Positions 46,171-59,178 of a stretch of 64,000 bases of DNA are shown here, piece after piece. Numbering within the stretch: the stretch's first letter is position 1; each line of letters opens with the position of its first letter. The notes under the pieces were generated by a model that saw nothing but the letters and a program-made list of their open reading frames with translations, was not told the origin of the DNA and made no database searches. Source of the stretch: Panagrolaimus kolymaensis (Eukaryota; Nematoda; Chromadorea; Rhabditida; Panagrolaimidae); contig JAJQJQ010000011.1 of assembly GCA_028622995.1 (NCBI GenBank), positions 3,348,001 through 3,412,000 of the forward strand, written 5' to 3'. The position numbers and the translations under genes are program-made.

Positions 46171-46546
46171 ATGAAATTTTTTGTTGTTCTCCTTTTTTTG
46201 ATTGCCCTTGGAATGGCTCAATTGGATCGAAATCGTTGCAGCTTCAGTAAGCTTAATTTTCCTTTAATCTAAAATAATCAACCAAATTGAGGTTGCACCC
46301 GACAAGCAAGCTTTGATATTATGATTGATCGTCAACAAACAAAAGCTCAATGCAGTTCAGGAAACAATGTTGAGCAGCGTTGTTCCGGATGCTGCCTCTC
46401 CTGGGGGCTTTCAAATCGTATTTCACAGGTTAATAAAATCTCAAAAAGCTATATAAAAACCTTTCATTTTTTTATAGGATGATGTCGCTGGCTTCCCAAG
46501 CTCAGATGGAAAAACGTGCGTTTGTTGTCAACGCCGATGCCGTTGA
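46171..46546 (+). CDS. Secreted Cys-rich protein, paralogue B
   Basis: Three exons (46171-46246, 46292-46428, 46478-46546), 93 aa. Signal peptide MKFFVVLLFLIALGMAQ. Shared framework with paralogue A: SCTRQASFDIMIDRQQTKAQ, RCSGCCLSWGLS, GFPSSDGKTCVCCQRRC. First-intron phase matches in the two genes, but paralogue A has one extra intron. This fits an old head-to-head duplication. Function unknown. Confidence 0.82.
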
Positions 46547-47067
46547 TTCAATGCTTTTTATCATTTTTGCTAACAAAGTAAAACAGTTTAGTAAAGAGCA
46601 ACGTTGTAATTTTTTTTAAATATTTTGGTTTTTATTTGCTGTAGCATTGTTTAATAAAGGTCTCTAAAAATAAATAGAAAAAATACATGAAAATTAATGT
46701 TCAAAGTTTTCCAAAGTTTAAAAAAATACCGTAGAAATTTGGCAATGTGTCGACTGCGTGTCACAAAAAAAGCATGATAAAAACTTACTTCAACAAAATC
46801 TTTTTGTTTTTGACATTTTCGTGTTTTTTTGAACGTTTTTTTATTTTAAACCTTTGTTTAAAAAATATTTGAATTTTTTCCTTCGTTTTCCATTCACAAA
46901 AATATTTTTTCTCCCTCTCTCTTGTAAATTTACATGAAGATTAACAAAAATAAACAGTACCTTCATTTTCAAAGTTAAATTCATTGTTTCGTGAATTCGT
47001 GAAGAAGCATCATTCGTTTTGTTTGAAAACTGCTAATTTTTTTATTTTTTTAGCTAGTGATTTTAAC
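46547..47067. other. Upstream region of the Argonaute gene
   Basis: AT-rich. A T-rich acceptor ends at 47052, 15 bp before the Argonaute ATG, consistent with a 5' UTR intron or spliced-leader addition site. Confidence 0.45.
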
Positions 47068-50000
47068 ATGGATGTTAAAGAAACGATCAAAAACGTGAAT
47101 GGTTCTGAGAAATCTTCTCCATATGATAAAACTATGATGCATCAACATGGTCCAAGTGTAAGTGTTCTATATTCACATCGTTATTATATTATTATTTTTT
47201 ACGGCAATCATTTATCGTACTTTTTTTTTAGCCAACTGGCCCTGGATTACCTCGAAATCTTGAAGATGAACGCCTAAAAACTCTTGAAAAGCTGCATATT
47301 GAACCTGGTGAATCAACGATTATGGATAAAGCTATTATCCCCCGTGGAACCATGCTTACTGGTGATCAAAACTACGAAGTTCTTACCAATGTCTTTGGCG
47401 TTCGTACAAAAGTTGGTTGCTTTCCTTTATAATGCTTTTTATATTTTCATTCCTTTTTAGTCCGTCGTCATCTATCAATACCATATCGAATTCTTCAAAA
47501 TTTTTGAAAAAGGTACATTTGCTGATCAACGCAATCCATTGTTTATGGATTCAATATTCAATCGGGGGAAGTCTAGTGATTACTTCGCTCATGAAAAACG
47601 TGAAATTCATCGGGTGCTCATGAACATGTTCATCGAAAAGTTTCCTGATATCTTTGGCTCTGATTCCAATGTTTTCTGCTACGACTTTGCCAAAACATTG
47701 TTTTCACTTAAGGATTTCAAATGCCCCGATGATCCTTTAGAAATTCCTCTTGCTGAAATCAAGGCTTCAGTTGGTCGTAATTATCGTGTCCAGCTCTGTA
47801 TCAAACCACCTCAAGAAAATGCTTTTGATATTCGTGATTTTGCTTCATCGTATGGGAATGACTTATCTCAATTCAATAGCACCGTCACACGGTTCCTCGA
47901 ACTTGCTACTTCTCGATTTGCTGGTCAACATCCTGATGAACATCTCATGTATGAGAACAGCAATACTTTTTATTTGAATCCTCGATATGTGAGATTACTT
48001 TATTTCTAACATCGCTTGATTAATTATGAGATTTTTTAGCATGGGTTTAACCGAGCCAGCTGCGCTGATCTTAATAATGGAAAGTACTTAAATCCAGGCG
48101 CTTCCAAAACTGTTGTTTGGTGAGTTCATTTTATTTTGGTTGTTTCCTTCAGAATGTTTCTAATCATTCTTTAAACTTTTGTCCCTTTTTTATCCTTTCT
48201 TTTTTAGTATCGAAGGACCTAAAGCAAAGAATGGTGTGCCTGCAGTGATAATTGACTGTAAGTATATTTCAAGTGTGGACAGTTTTATGTTGTCATTTTT
48301 TAGCAAAGAAAACTCCATTTTACCCATCTATGAATGCTGTTAATTGGTGCTGCCAAATTCTTGGTTATGTTGATCCTCCAAATATTTTATCTGGGTTTGA
48401 ACTTAATTACCTTCAACCGTATTTTCGAAGTAAGTTACTTGATGTTAAACTATTTTTAAAATATGTTTTAATTTTTTTAGAATTGGTTGTTCATCCTATT
48501 CATTTGGAAAAGGTTATTCCGATCACTATTGCAAAACTGAGCGGAATTAATTCTTCAGAAGAAAATTTTGTTGATGCGAATGGTGTTCAACATACTGTAA
48601 GAGATTATTTCAAGCAGAAATATGGTCGTGAATTACAATATCCTTCTTGGCCTCTTGCTGTAAGCATGCATTTTTGGATGTTATTTTACTCCTTTTTTAT
48701 GTTTTAGCTACGAAAAAGTGGTGGTAAACGCTTGCTTTATCCTATTGAACTCTTGCTAGTTGCTGACAATCAACGATGTCATGGGAATATCACTCCCGAA
48801 GATATTGCTGCTATTGTTAAAGTTCGTTATTTGGAATTGTTTATTTGCTATAAAGGTATAACTTAATTTTAGGTATGTGCTATTCCTCCTGTTCAAAAGC
48901 TACAAGAAATCTCTAACTGTCATAAATCTTTCTGCTTTAGCAACGATGTCTTTTGTCAAAATGCGAATATCGAAGTTCTCAGTGATCCTTTAAAAGTTCC
49001 TTGTCGAATTCTTGCGCCACCAGAAATCCAATATGCTAATGGAGCCTTGAATCCTCAAATGGCCAAATGGCGTTTACCAAAGCAAGCAAAATTTGTAAAG
49101 TCTAGCTCTTGCATTAAATGGTTTGCCATGCTTGTTAAATATTCAAATGATTATACTGATGAAGGCAACGTTTGGTAAATATTCCATCAATTGTTATATC
49201 ACGTTTCACTTTCATAACTTTTTAGGGAATTTGTTCAAAAGTATCTTTGTGAATGCCGAGTTCGGGGCTTGCATATATTTGATCCTATCAATGTATGCAA
49301 AGTTAATGGTGATATTTCTTCTGATGTGGAACAAACTTTCACCCGTGCCAAAGAAGAATCCGTGGAATTTGTGCTTATTCTTCATCCTGAAAGAGAAAAA
49401 ACTCTTCATTGTAAGTTATTTCGACACCTTTTTTTATATTACTACTGCATTTTTCTTTGCGATTACATTCATTGACATTTCAGCTATGATCAAAGCTTAT
49501 GAAAGAAAGTACAGCATTATTACTCAGTGTATTACCACGAAGACAATGTTCAATTGTATGGAAAAAAGTCCGATGTCACTTGAAAATATCGTAGCTAAGA
49601 CCAATATGAAGCTTGGAGGTTTGGAATTTAGTTTTACTTTCAATTTTTTACCTTTTCCTTTCAGGTTTAAACTACAATATCAATTTGACAAATTATAAAA
49701 TTGACTCATCATGCCTTTTTGTTGGATTAGGATTAATTCACCCGGCTGGTGGGCGTAGTAGTACTCCTCCAGAAAGTGGGAAGCCAGCTGTTGTTTCAAT
49801 TCTTGGATTTGCAGCTAATGATGGTCAAAGTCCAAATGAATTCGTTGGAAATTTCTTTTTGCAAGACCAATACAATGAAAAGGTATATAATTTCTTTTAA
49901 TTTATTTTACTAATTTTCTTTCATATTTATAGCTATCCATTCTGGATGAAGTACTTGAAGAAATTCTCATTCGTTTCAAGGCTAATCGCGGAATATCTCC

Positions 50001-50817
50001 ATCTCGTGTTGTATTTTACCGTTGTGGTACTTCAGAGGGACGATTCCAAGACATTCTTCGACTTGAAGCTCCGTAAGTTCCTATGCTTTTTTAAACAAAA
50101 TGTTGAAGTTTTTTCTTTTCAGTGTTATCTTAGCTATTGTTAAACGACATGCTCCAGACGCTCCGATTTCCATCATCATCCCATCCAAACTTCATTCCAT
50201 TAGACTCTTTCAACCAAATGTAAGTTATTTTTTCTAATAAATTTAATCATCTATTTTGAATTTTAGATTAATCCTTCTGATCGTTCAAGTCAACAAAACA
50301 TTTTACCTGGTACAGTTATTGATACAAACCTCGTCCATCATAAATATTGTGAATTTTTCCTTAATTCTCATGTTGCTCTTCAGGTAAGCGCTCTTATTTA
50401 CATTTACCTCATCATTATTATTATTTTTAGGGCACTGCGAAGACGCCAAAATATACAGTCCTCTTTACCAATGATAAAAATGCAACAATGGACATGTTTG
50501 AGCGATGGACGAATGCTCTGTGCTATAACTTTCAAATTGTGACCTCTGCCACTTCGGTACCTGCTCCTGTATACATTGCTATCCGCTATGCTGAACGCGG
50601 TAGTCAAATTTACAATTGCACTGCGTATGCTTTAAATATTTCATATTTTCAATTCATACTATTTTTTAGTGTATCTCAAAAGAACCCGTTACTCAATGAC
50701 GAAGATGGTGAGAAGAAACCAATATTCGATCCAAATAAAAGCACATTTTATTTAAAGAGCCTGCAATTCAACTTTACGCTTAAACAAAAGCTTCGTGGGA
50801 AAAGAGTCAATGCGTAA
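47068..50817 (+). CDS. Argonaute protein, WAGO-like, slicer motif lost
   Basis: Seventeen exons totalling 960 aa, all phases consistent. Exon starts: 47068, 47232, 47461, 48040, 48208, 48304, 48481, 48708, 48873, 49226, 49484, 49665, 49933, 50123, 50267, 50431, 50670. The N-domain, PAZ (~300-420), MID and PIWI (~600-940) are recognisable, with an RVNA C-terminus. Slicer residues are substituted: GADVTHP reads GLGLIHP (Gly679), YRDGVSEG reads YRCGTSEG (Cys760), and the terminal His position reads Ile898. Loss of the DDH set is characteristic of worm-specific WAGO Argonautes, which bind secondary 22G siRNAs. It acts in silencing by recruiting other factors. The clade call is inference. Confidence 0.93.
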
Positions 50818-51436
50818 TAAATGTTTTTAGTTTATGTTTTTTTTTTTTTTATGTTTATTTAATGGTAAAATAATAAAGTTATGTTTATTTCAATGTTTGT
50901 ATTAAATTTTGATTTAATTAATTTTTCACAAAAGCTTCCAACATGATAAAATAATGACTAATACTGAAACAAGAGCTCAAGAAGTTTGCCATGACGTTTC
51001 GTGATAAATTTGGATATAATCTTTTGTTTTCATTGGTTATAATAATAATCATTACTTTATTGAATTGGTGAATAAATCAATTGTACACTACCGATTTTAT
51101 GCATTCAGAGTGCCAATCTTTAAAGCTTTACTTTTTTTAACTTAATAAATCCTCAGAAACTTGAGCTGTTTTAAAAGGAATATGATTAAATCTATTGCCA
51201 ACAATGCTTTACATGATTTTGGAAATTAAATGCGAGAATGTTTTTGTGTTTTAAAAAGAAACTTTATAGTAAATTTAATTAAGTTACTTAGAAAATTAAT
51301 AACGAATAAAAGCAATTTTTTGAAGAATCAAAAATCTTTTGAAATAAAATAAACCCGAAAGACAAAATGGAGTATGTAAAAAATAAAAAATATATTATAT
51401 TAATCATCGGCAGTATTTTTTTTTCTTTATTTTTTA
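50818..51436. other. Convergent 3' region, Argonaute and MAP kinase
   Basis: Contains AATAAA signals near 50870 for the Argonaute and the 3' end of the kinase. No other feature was recognised. Confidence 0.5.
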
Positions 51437-53028
51437 TCAAAGGGCTGTTATCTGAACTTCAGATTCAGGTTCATTTGTATTTTTTTGTTGTCGAGGAGGT
51501 GAGCGACGATCGGCATCATACAATGAATGAGTGGGATCATAACTTTCTGCTTGTGAATCCGCAGAACTCATGGAATAATAACTTGCTGAACTTGCGCCAC
51601 TTGTGGAAGTTTTGTGATTACTGTCATTATCATCTTCAATACTGGTTGCAATTTCTTGTGTTTCATCTGAAGTTGCTGCTTCACTTCCTTGTGGCTCATC
51701 AGCACAACGAATATCATTATCAATTAATTGGACTAATTGTTTATGATCAATATCCTCTACTGCTGCCATATCCAACTTCACTTTGAATGGACAGACTCTT
51801 TCCGTTGTGGTTTTTGGAAAATATGTTTTAATAAAAGTATGTTCAAATGCTTCATTAACATTCATCCTTTCGGAGGGATCCATTTGAGCCAACTGTGATA
51901 TCATATCCAAAGCATCATAATTTGGCTCTCGATTACGAACAAGAACAATTTGTTCCCATGGTAGTGGAGTTTGTGTACCAAATGATTGAATGAATTGTTT
52001 TGTTCGTTCGCAACGGATTTCATTTATCATCTAAAATGAATCAATTTTATTTTTCTGAACCTCTTCATTGCTTTAACTTACCTCTTTATTTGGTGTTCCT
52101 AAATTTGTGAGAACAATTTTAATTTGATTGCTCACTGATCTTCCAGGAAATAATTCTCTCCTTAAAATCATTTCAGAAAATATGCATCCAACTGCATACA
52201 TATCGACCGCGGTATTATGCTCTGAAACTACAAAAAGTAGCTCAGGAGCTCGATATGGTAAAGTAGCTATGTGTTGTGTCCTATAAATTCAATACTAATA
52301 AGTTAAGTAAGAAGCCATTTAAATTACATGTAAAAACAATGCTCATCAGCTTCATCAATAGTTGTACCGGTTGCAAGTTTTGCCATACCTAAACAAATTT
52401 GTTCTAATCATTTTTAATTTAAATTTAATTGTTGTTTTTTGTCTTATGTTTTTGTTAAGATTTTGTATAAATAAAACATACCAAAATCAGCTATTCTTAG
52501 ATGGCCATTGCTGTTTACTAATAAATTGGAGGGTTTTAAATCTCGATGGGCAATTCCCGCCTTGTGAATGTATCTTAGACCTCGTAAAATTTGATGTAAT
52601 AAATGTGCAATTAAATCCCATTCTAATGGATCTGTTGAGCCATGAATAACATTATGGAGTGAACCTTCCATCAATTCCATCACCATAAACACATTCATTC
52701 CTAATGAACCCGAAGTTCGAAAGACATCTTTAAGCACAACAATATTTGGATGTCGAATGTATCGAAGGACTCTAACTTCTCTGAGTGTTCTTCGAGCTAA
52801 AGTTGGAGTGGATGAAGCATGTCCAATCTTTTTAATAGCCACATTTTCTCCATCATTATTATATGTGTTTGAAACCTTTGCCTCTGCAACAATTCCAAAT
52901 GCACCGGAACCAATTTCTCGAAGAGGTTCATAAATATTTGAAGCTGTACCAAATTGGAAATCGAGTCTCAACTGACGTTTTGCAAGATCATCAAGTATTC
53001 GATTGAATCCCGGCGCATAAGTCGGCAT
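51437..53028 (-). CDS. sma-5-like: ERK5-like MAP kinase with TQH activation loop
   Basis: Four exons (53028-52482, 52388-52328, 52280-52082, 52030-51437), 466 aa. Kinase motifs: GSGAFGIV, VAIKKI, HRDLKPSNLL, DFG, PYRAPEL and the RELFPGRSVSNQ insert. Sequence after the insert (ERTKQFIQSF, TPLPWEQI) resembles ERK5/MAPK7. The activation motif T-x-Y reads Thr204-Gln-His206, and ATRWYRAPE reads ATLPYRAPE, so the usual dual phosphorylation is impossible. The C-terminal ~110 residues are Ser/Glu/Asp-rich and shorter than vertebrate ERK5. ERK5-like SMA-5 influences body size and gut shape in worms. Family firm, orthology tentative. Confidence 0.9.
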
Positions 53029-56000
53029 ATTTTATTTTTGAACCTAAAAAAATATAAAACTATACTAAATACTTTTTTTTAATCTACGGTAAATGACAAA
53101 GTTAATTTTTTTCTCGCAAAAATATCAAATCTAAGTAAAAAAGGGAGTATTATTCGCGTTAATCATTTTTCAACCTTTTTGTACATCGCTAAAGAAAGAA
53201 ATTGGAGATGAGTCATTGAACGAAGTTAGTTGATTTAATAAATAAAAAAACAAGAAGGCATTTTTAGTTTCTGCGCGCAGCGTTTTCCAAATGAAAAATT
53301 TATTTTTTTACGATTTTTGATAGAAAAAAATAATTCAAAAACAAAGACATATTTCAGCTTTTTTGAAAAAAAGGTGGAAGAAGAGAAAAAAAATGATGCA
53401 TCGGGGCAATCATTTTCGTTTTTATATAATGGTGGTAGCAAGGAAAGTTAATTACAAAGAAACAAAAATAACTATATTATGGGTTGAAAAGGTGTTAAAA
53501 TAAATGAAAAGTTTCAACCGGCCAAATAAGTAAACCAAGGTTGCATATTTTTTAACTATGGCAAAAAAAAAGTTTTTTTGTTATAAAACCAGCAAAACGC
53601 TACAGTACTTCTCTTTAACGATTTCAAAAGCTTACTAACCCTTTTTTCCAACCTAATGTTTCAAAACAAATGAAGAATGAAATGATTGACGACGACAAAA
53701 AAAGTTAAAACTTTAACAGAGACAACACAAAAATTTTTTAAGGATGAACGAACTTTTCATTTAAAAAAATCAAAGACGTATAATCCCAAAGTTAAACAAC
53801 TTCCGTCAAAAATGTTTTATGATTTAAAAAAATAGAGTAAAAAATTGAAGAAAGCTGTTTGAAGTTAGTGTTGTGAGCGAAAAGGGATTAGAAGATGGAA
53901 GAACGCGAAAAAAATAAAGTTGGTTAATGAATTGGTGGGGGTTTGTTTTCCTGAGTAAGCAACAAACATGGTGAACAGAACAAAAAATAAAATATTTTAT
54001 TTTTTGTAGGTTAAAAAAGAGATTAAAACAATTTTTACGTACTTACTTACATCAACGCGTTTCAGAACATAAAACTCAAACAAAATGTAAGCTCGACGAA
54101 CTTTTTTCATTCACGAAGAAAAAAAAAAGTGTCATCCCGTGTTTTAAAACAGTGTTATCTATTTTAAAGGAAAATTTTTTAGAATGTTGTCCTTTTTTAC
54201 TGAGGTAAAAAATCAGTTTAAAAAAATAAATATTGTGCAAAAAATGTTTGTACACTAAAAACTTGTAAGAAAAAGCCGCTTTTTTATGGTTGACATCGAG
54301 CAGAATCACCATTCAACACTAGCACGACAAAACAAAATTTCGCTTTCATTTCCAAAAAAAATAAGCAAGCAATCAAATTTTTTTGATTCAACAGCCTTTT
54401 CTGTTAAAAAAAGGCAAGCTACATGTACGAGTGACCATCCATACAAAAAATGTTTTAAAATGAAAATGCTGCTGTTGCTGCTTCAAAAAACTGACCGATA
54501 ATAAAAACACCATGCAAAAGAATGCTTGTATTTTTTAGGTGGTGAACTAAAAAAGTGTACAGAAGAAAAAAAGCATAATATTTTTACACAAGAATGAAAA
54601 TTAAGAATATGTTTTTTCTTTGGCTTAAATATGTATGTTTTCGAACATAGATGATTCAGTGAAAATGAAAACACAGAGTTATCACTTTTTTAATAGAGAC
54701 AAAGTAAGAAAGGGTTAAGTTTGATACATGCGGAGGCGCATTGTTCGAAAGCAGAGGCAAGCGTAAAAAAGGATAGCGAAAAACATATGAATAATTGTCC
54801 AAAAATTTTAAGGTGGAAAGTTTAAAATAAAAAATTGTGATTTTAGGCTGCAAAAATGATAGCGAGAGTAGCACATGGATGAATATTGACTGGTATGCTA
54901 TCAAAGTAAATACAAATTGAGTAAAGTTGATAAAATTTCGTAAGACGCAAAAAAAAAGAAAAGAAAAAAGAGTAAAAGGTGGAAAATCAAAGCAACGCGC
55001 ATAATTTCTGGCTTACAGCCAGGTCTGACTAGATAGTCTATGAAAGCTTCCATACAATTTTTAAAAGAAGAAAAACACACACACAAAATCACAATTTTGT
55101 GGAAAGCAACAATGCGAGCACAATTAGGGCCACATCGACTTCTTGCAAAAGTTAAAATCAACGCAAAAAATTTAAAATTGAACAAAAAAACGCGAAATAT
55201 AATTGTTAAAATTTAAAGAATTGAAAAGTTTATATTTTTCTGTCTTCTCTTTCCATTGTAACGAAATGGTTACAAAAAAAGTATTGTAAAGGAAAACGTT
55301 TCAAGAAATCAAGCATTTTCTTTCTATTATTTTTTATTTTATTTGATTGTTCTCACTTCTTTCATCTCATTCACATTCATGACGAGAATAGAAGAGAAGA
55401 GGTAGAAAGTTGCATAAGAGAATCAATGACTTAAAAATCAAATAAATAAAAGAATATTCAAAGAAGCGGAAGAAACTCAACGCAACAAAAAAAAAACTCG
55501 CCTCTAGCAAAATCACATTGCGATGCAGAAAATAAGGTGTGTTTGTTTGAGGGAAGAAAAAAAGAGAAATGAATGAGATAGAGAGGCAAGGTTTGTTTGA
55601 CGCATCATAAAGCTTCATCGATGGGAAAAATATAATGGAATAAATGAAAGAAAAGTGATAGCGGTTAAATACAAAGACAACAAGAAAAACATAGAGTTGA
55701 TACCCTCGGGGGATTCTTCCCAAATTAAGCTTTAATGGTTTTTTTAGATAACTTTGTCCTTAAAAACGTTGGATAAAAATATGGAAAAAGAAATTTTTAA
55801 TTTTACGAACAAAAAAATTGAGACAGTTTTAAGCTGCGAACTACTCGATTTTGATTTTTTTTTTCTCATTAAATACACACACAAAGGGCAAATTTTTTTG
55901 TTTAAAAATTTTAATTAGATGAAGCATAATAAAAAGCTTATCACGGTTAGGGTCAAACAAACGTGGACAGGTTGGTTGTTTTGGAAAAAAGGGTAAATGT

Positions 56001-59000
56001 ATTTTAATGCTGATATTTATTTTTTCTCAACAAAGTTGTAAAAGGTCAAGTGCAAGATGATAGCAAAAAAGGCCACAAAGTTATAATAAAGGTCGTTAAA
56101 AATTTTTATTTACATAAGCAGTTTTAAGCATATCCGGGTTTAACAACTTTTATGATGAAAAATTCGACTAAAATCGGTGGTTTTTTTTGTGCCAAGAATG
56201 GAAGAAAAAACACTTATGAAAAAGCAATGGCAAAATATAAGCTTTATGATAAAAAATATAAAAAAAGCATTCAAAATGAAAACAATATTATTCAGGTTTT
56301 ATGATCATTAAAAGTAAAAGAAGCCATTAAGCAAATCAACAATCTAATAAATAAATGTGGATGGATGTGAATGAGAAAAATAAAGCCGAAAAATGGGATA
56401 AAACTTGTTGGAAAGAAACCTTGGGGAAAAGAAGCAATCATTCATCAAAGCTTTTTTAAAACATTTATTTCACAAAAAAGTTCCGTTCGAAAAATAAAAT
56501 GAAGCGTTTTCCAAAAAGAGAAAGAAAGGAAGATAGACAGCATCAGCTGGAATAAATCTATCCCATTTAAAAATATATGTTATGGCTGCCTTAGGGGATT
56601 TTTTTTGGAAAGACACATACACGAGAAGGAAGGGATATCATAAGATCAGAAAAAGAAGAAAAAAATCGAAGTAAATTTGAAAATTAACAAGAAAAAAGAA
56701 TAGAGAAATTTTTTGCGCGGGGCATTTTTGGTTTAGAGACGCAACAACGAAGAAAAAAAACTCAAAAAGAAAATTTGATAATGGCCTTGAGCTCGATTCA
56801 ATGGACCGAAAAGCGATGGAAGGAAGAGAGGGAGACAGGCACTATTCAAATTTATTTGAACTTCCTCACATCGATCGAGATGATGGCTTTTTAAACATCA
56901 CAATTTTTCGATCGTAAAAAAATAATTGGATTCTTGCTAAAAGCAAAAAAGGGAGAAATGAAGGTTGACTTTTTTGCCTTAACCCGTTCATTCAATTTCC
57001 CAACACTCATAAGTTTTTTTTGTATATTACATTAATTTAAATTTTTTATTTATTTTATATTAATAACCCCGACTGTTTATAAAAATGTTATTTATATGAA
57101 GAACTAGTTTTATATAAAAATTTGTACAATTGCGTAATTACGCCACATGAATTTAGAGTATCGTATAAAAGTTAAATTTATCCGGGGATTTTATGAATTT
57201 TGGTAAAGTTTTATATTTAAAGCAAGACCTAACAATAAATAAATTTTTAACTCCATGATTCTAAATATGTTATGTTCACTGTACAGAAAATGCTAAATTG
57301 ATTCCGGTCGTGAATAAAAAAATATTATATCGGTTGCAAGAGTACCTCCTTAAATCAGGCGACAACAAAAAAAATATTAAAAATAGGAGCAAGCCATTGT
57401 TATTATTTTACTTAAAGAATAAGGTAAGCAAAAACAAACAAAAACTATGTAAAAGCAAATATAAGCAAAAATATATGAATGATGTCAAAGAAGAAGAACA
57501 TTGAGTTCCTGGCATCGCCTTTTTTTTTATTTTGATTATAGGCTTAAATATATTTCATTGTTATGGCATACATGTTCCATTCCATATATTTTTTATTCCT
57601 AAAAATAAAATAAAAAGAGAAAACAACAATAAAATATGAAAATAAAAAAGAAAAATGAAAGGGAGAATTGTAACTATTTGAGACCTCGTTTTTTGTGTGT
57701 TGTATTATTATTACAACTGGTCTTTCCATCTTTTTTCCTCTCTCATCGATTGTGCATGTATGTAATCCCTCTTTTTTTATTATTTGAAAAGTGTCTGAAT
57801 AAAAATTGGAACATTTTATGATTTTTTTTTTCATTTAAAATTCACACTTTTTTATTGATTGCTTTTGGCAACATATATAAATAATAAGGCTGTATAATTC
57901 GCTTTCTTTTTTTTATTCAAGGCTTAAAAAATTTTAAAGTTAAAAACTTACAAAGAACAAAGAGGATTTTTTTAAACAAAAAAACTTGATTAGTCAAAGA
58001 AAGTACTAATCTTGGAGACTAAATAAGACGACAATCATAAAATAATCGTATTACGTGAGAGCAGACGAAAGAGGTTGTTGTTCTAATAAGTGTGAGAAGG
58101 AGAAAAAATATAAAATTTAGAAAGAAAAAAAATTAAAGAAATTCTTGGAGGTTTAAAAACTATAAAACATTGGAACAAAATGAGGTTTTCAGTAATGTAA
58201 CGAAATTAACTTTTAATATCGAATTTAGAAAAACAATAATATGATTTCATGAAATAGTAAGTAAATATACATTCTTTGTTTTTAAATCGTATTATTATTT
58301 TTTAAAGCTTCGCTGAATCCCAAAACTATCAGAAATCATCGATATGAGCCTTATCGTCTTACGAGACATTGATTTGAGCATTATCGTCTTTACGAGATAA
58401 AGCAAAATATGTTTTAAAGAAATAAAAAAAATAATAGCTTTCGTAAAGATTAAGAAAATTAGAAAAATAGTGCAATCATAACAAAAAATAAATAATAAAT
58501 GACTTTGAGAAATTTTATAATAAAATTCAAAAGTACGTCCACATATTTTCTTTCATTCACAAAATACAGAAACTTTTAAAACATGAAAGAACCATTTTTT
58601 CAAAAATTGAAAAACTGCACATAAAAGACAATGTTCCGGAATTGGACGTTGTTCTTTGCTTGTCACAAAAAAATTGTGGGCGAAACTGGTTTTTTTATTA
58701 ATACGAGGAAACATTGAAGTCTTGCTGTTTCATCCTCATTCAAGAATTTCTTCTTTTTTAATTTAAAATTAAAAAAGCAGCTGGATACAATTAGTTAAAA
58801 GATGTTTTATGCATAGGTGGCCATGAAAGCTACCAATCTTCTTTCAGTTATTATTCTAAAATTTATTTTTCATTTTTAATTTTACAGTAAAGGTTAATAG
58901 CTTATTTTTATTTCTTTTTTGCTTCGTTCAATCTAAATTATTTATTTTCTTTCTCAATAATAGCTTCTTATTTGTATGTTTTAAATCAAATTTCTTTGTA

Positions 59001-59178
59001 CATTTAATATATTTTTTTGCATATACATAAATGACCTCGTTATGTACAGAAATGAGTTGAAAAATTACAGTGAAATCCTAATGAAAATGTAAAAGAAAAA
59101 TGAAAGCAAGAAACAACTATTGTAAAATTAAAACTTTTAAGAGTAAATAAAGAAATCATGTTTTTTTGTATAAAAAGA
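53029..59178. other. Gene-empty tract, about 6 kb
   Basis: AT-rich with many A/T runs. The open frames here (for example 54076-54312, 55367-55723, 57298-57504, 57544-57834) are Phe/Lys/Asn-rich without family resemblance. A two-copy 30-bp tandem repeat lies at 58341-58400. Lying beside a paired-domain gene, it may contain long-range regulatory DNA; no site could be named. Confidence 0.5.
58341..58400. repeat. 30-bp imperfect tandem duplication
   Basis: Two 30-bp copies (58341-58370 and 58371-58400) share GAT.TGAGC, TTATCGTCTT and ACGAGA. Confidence 0.7.
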
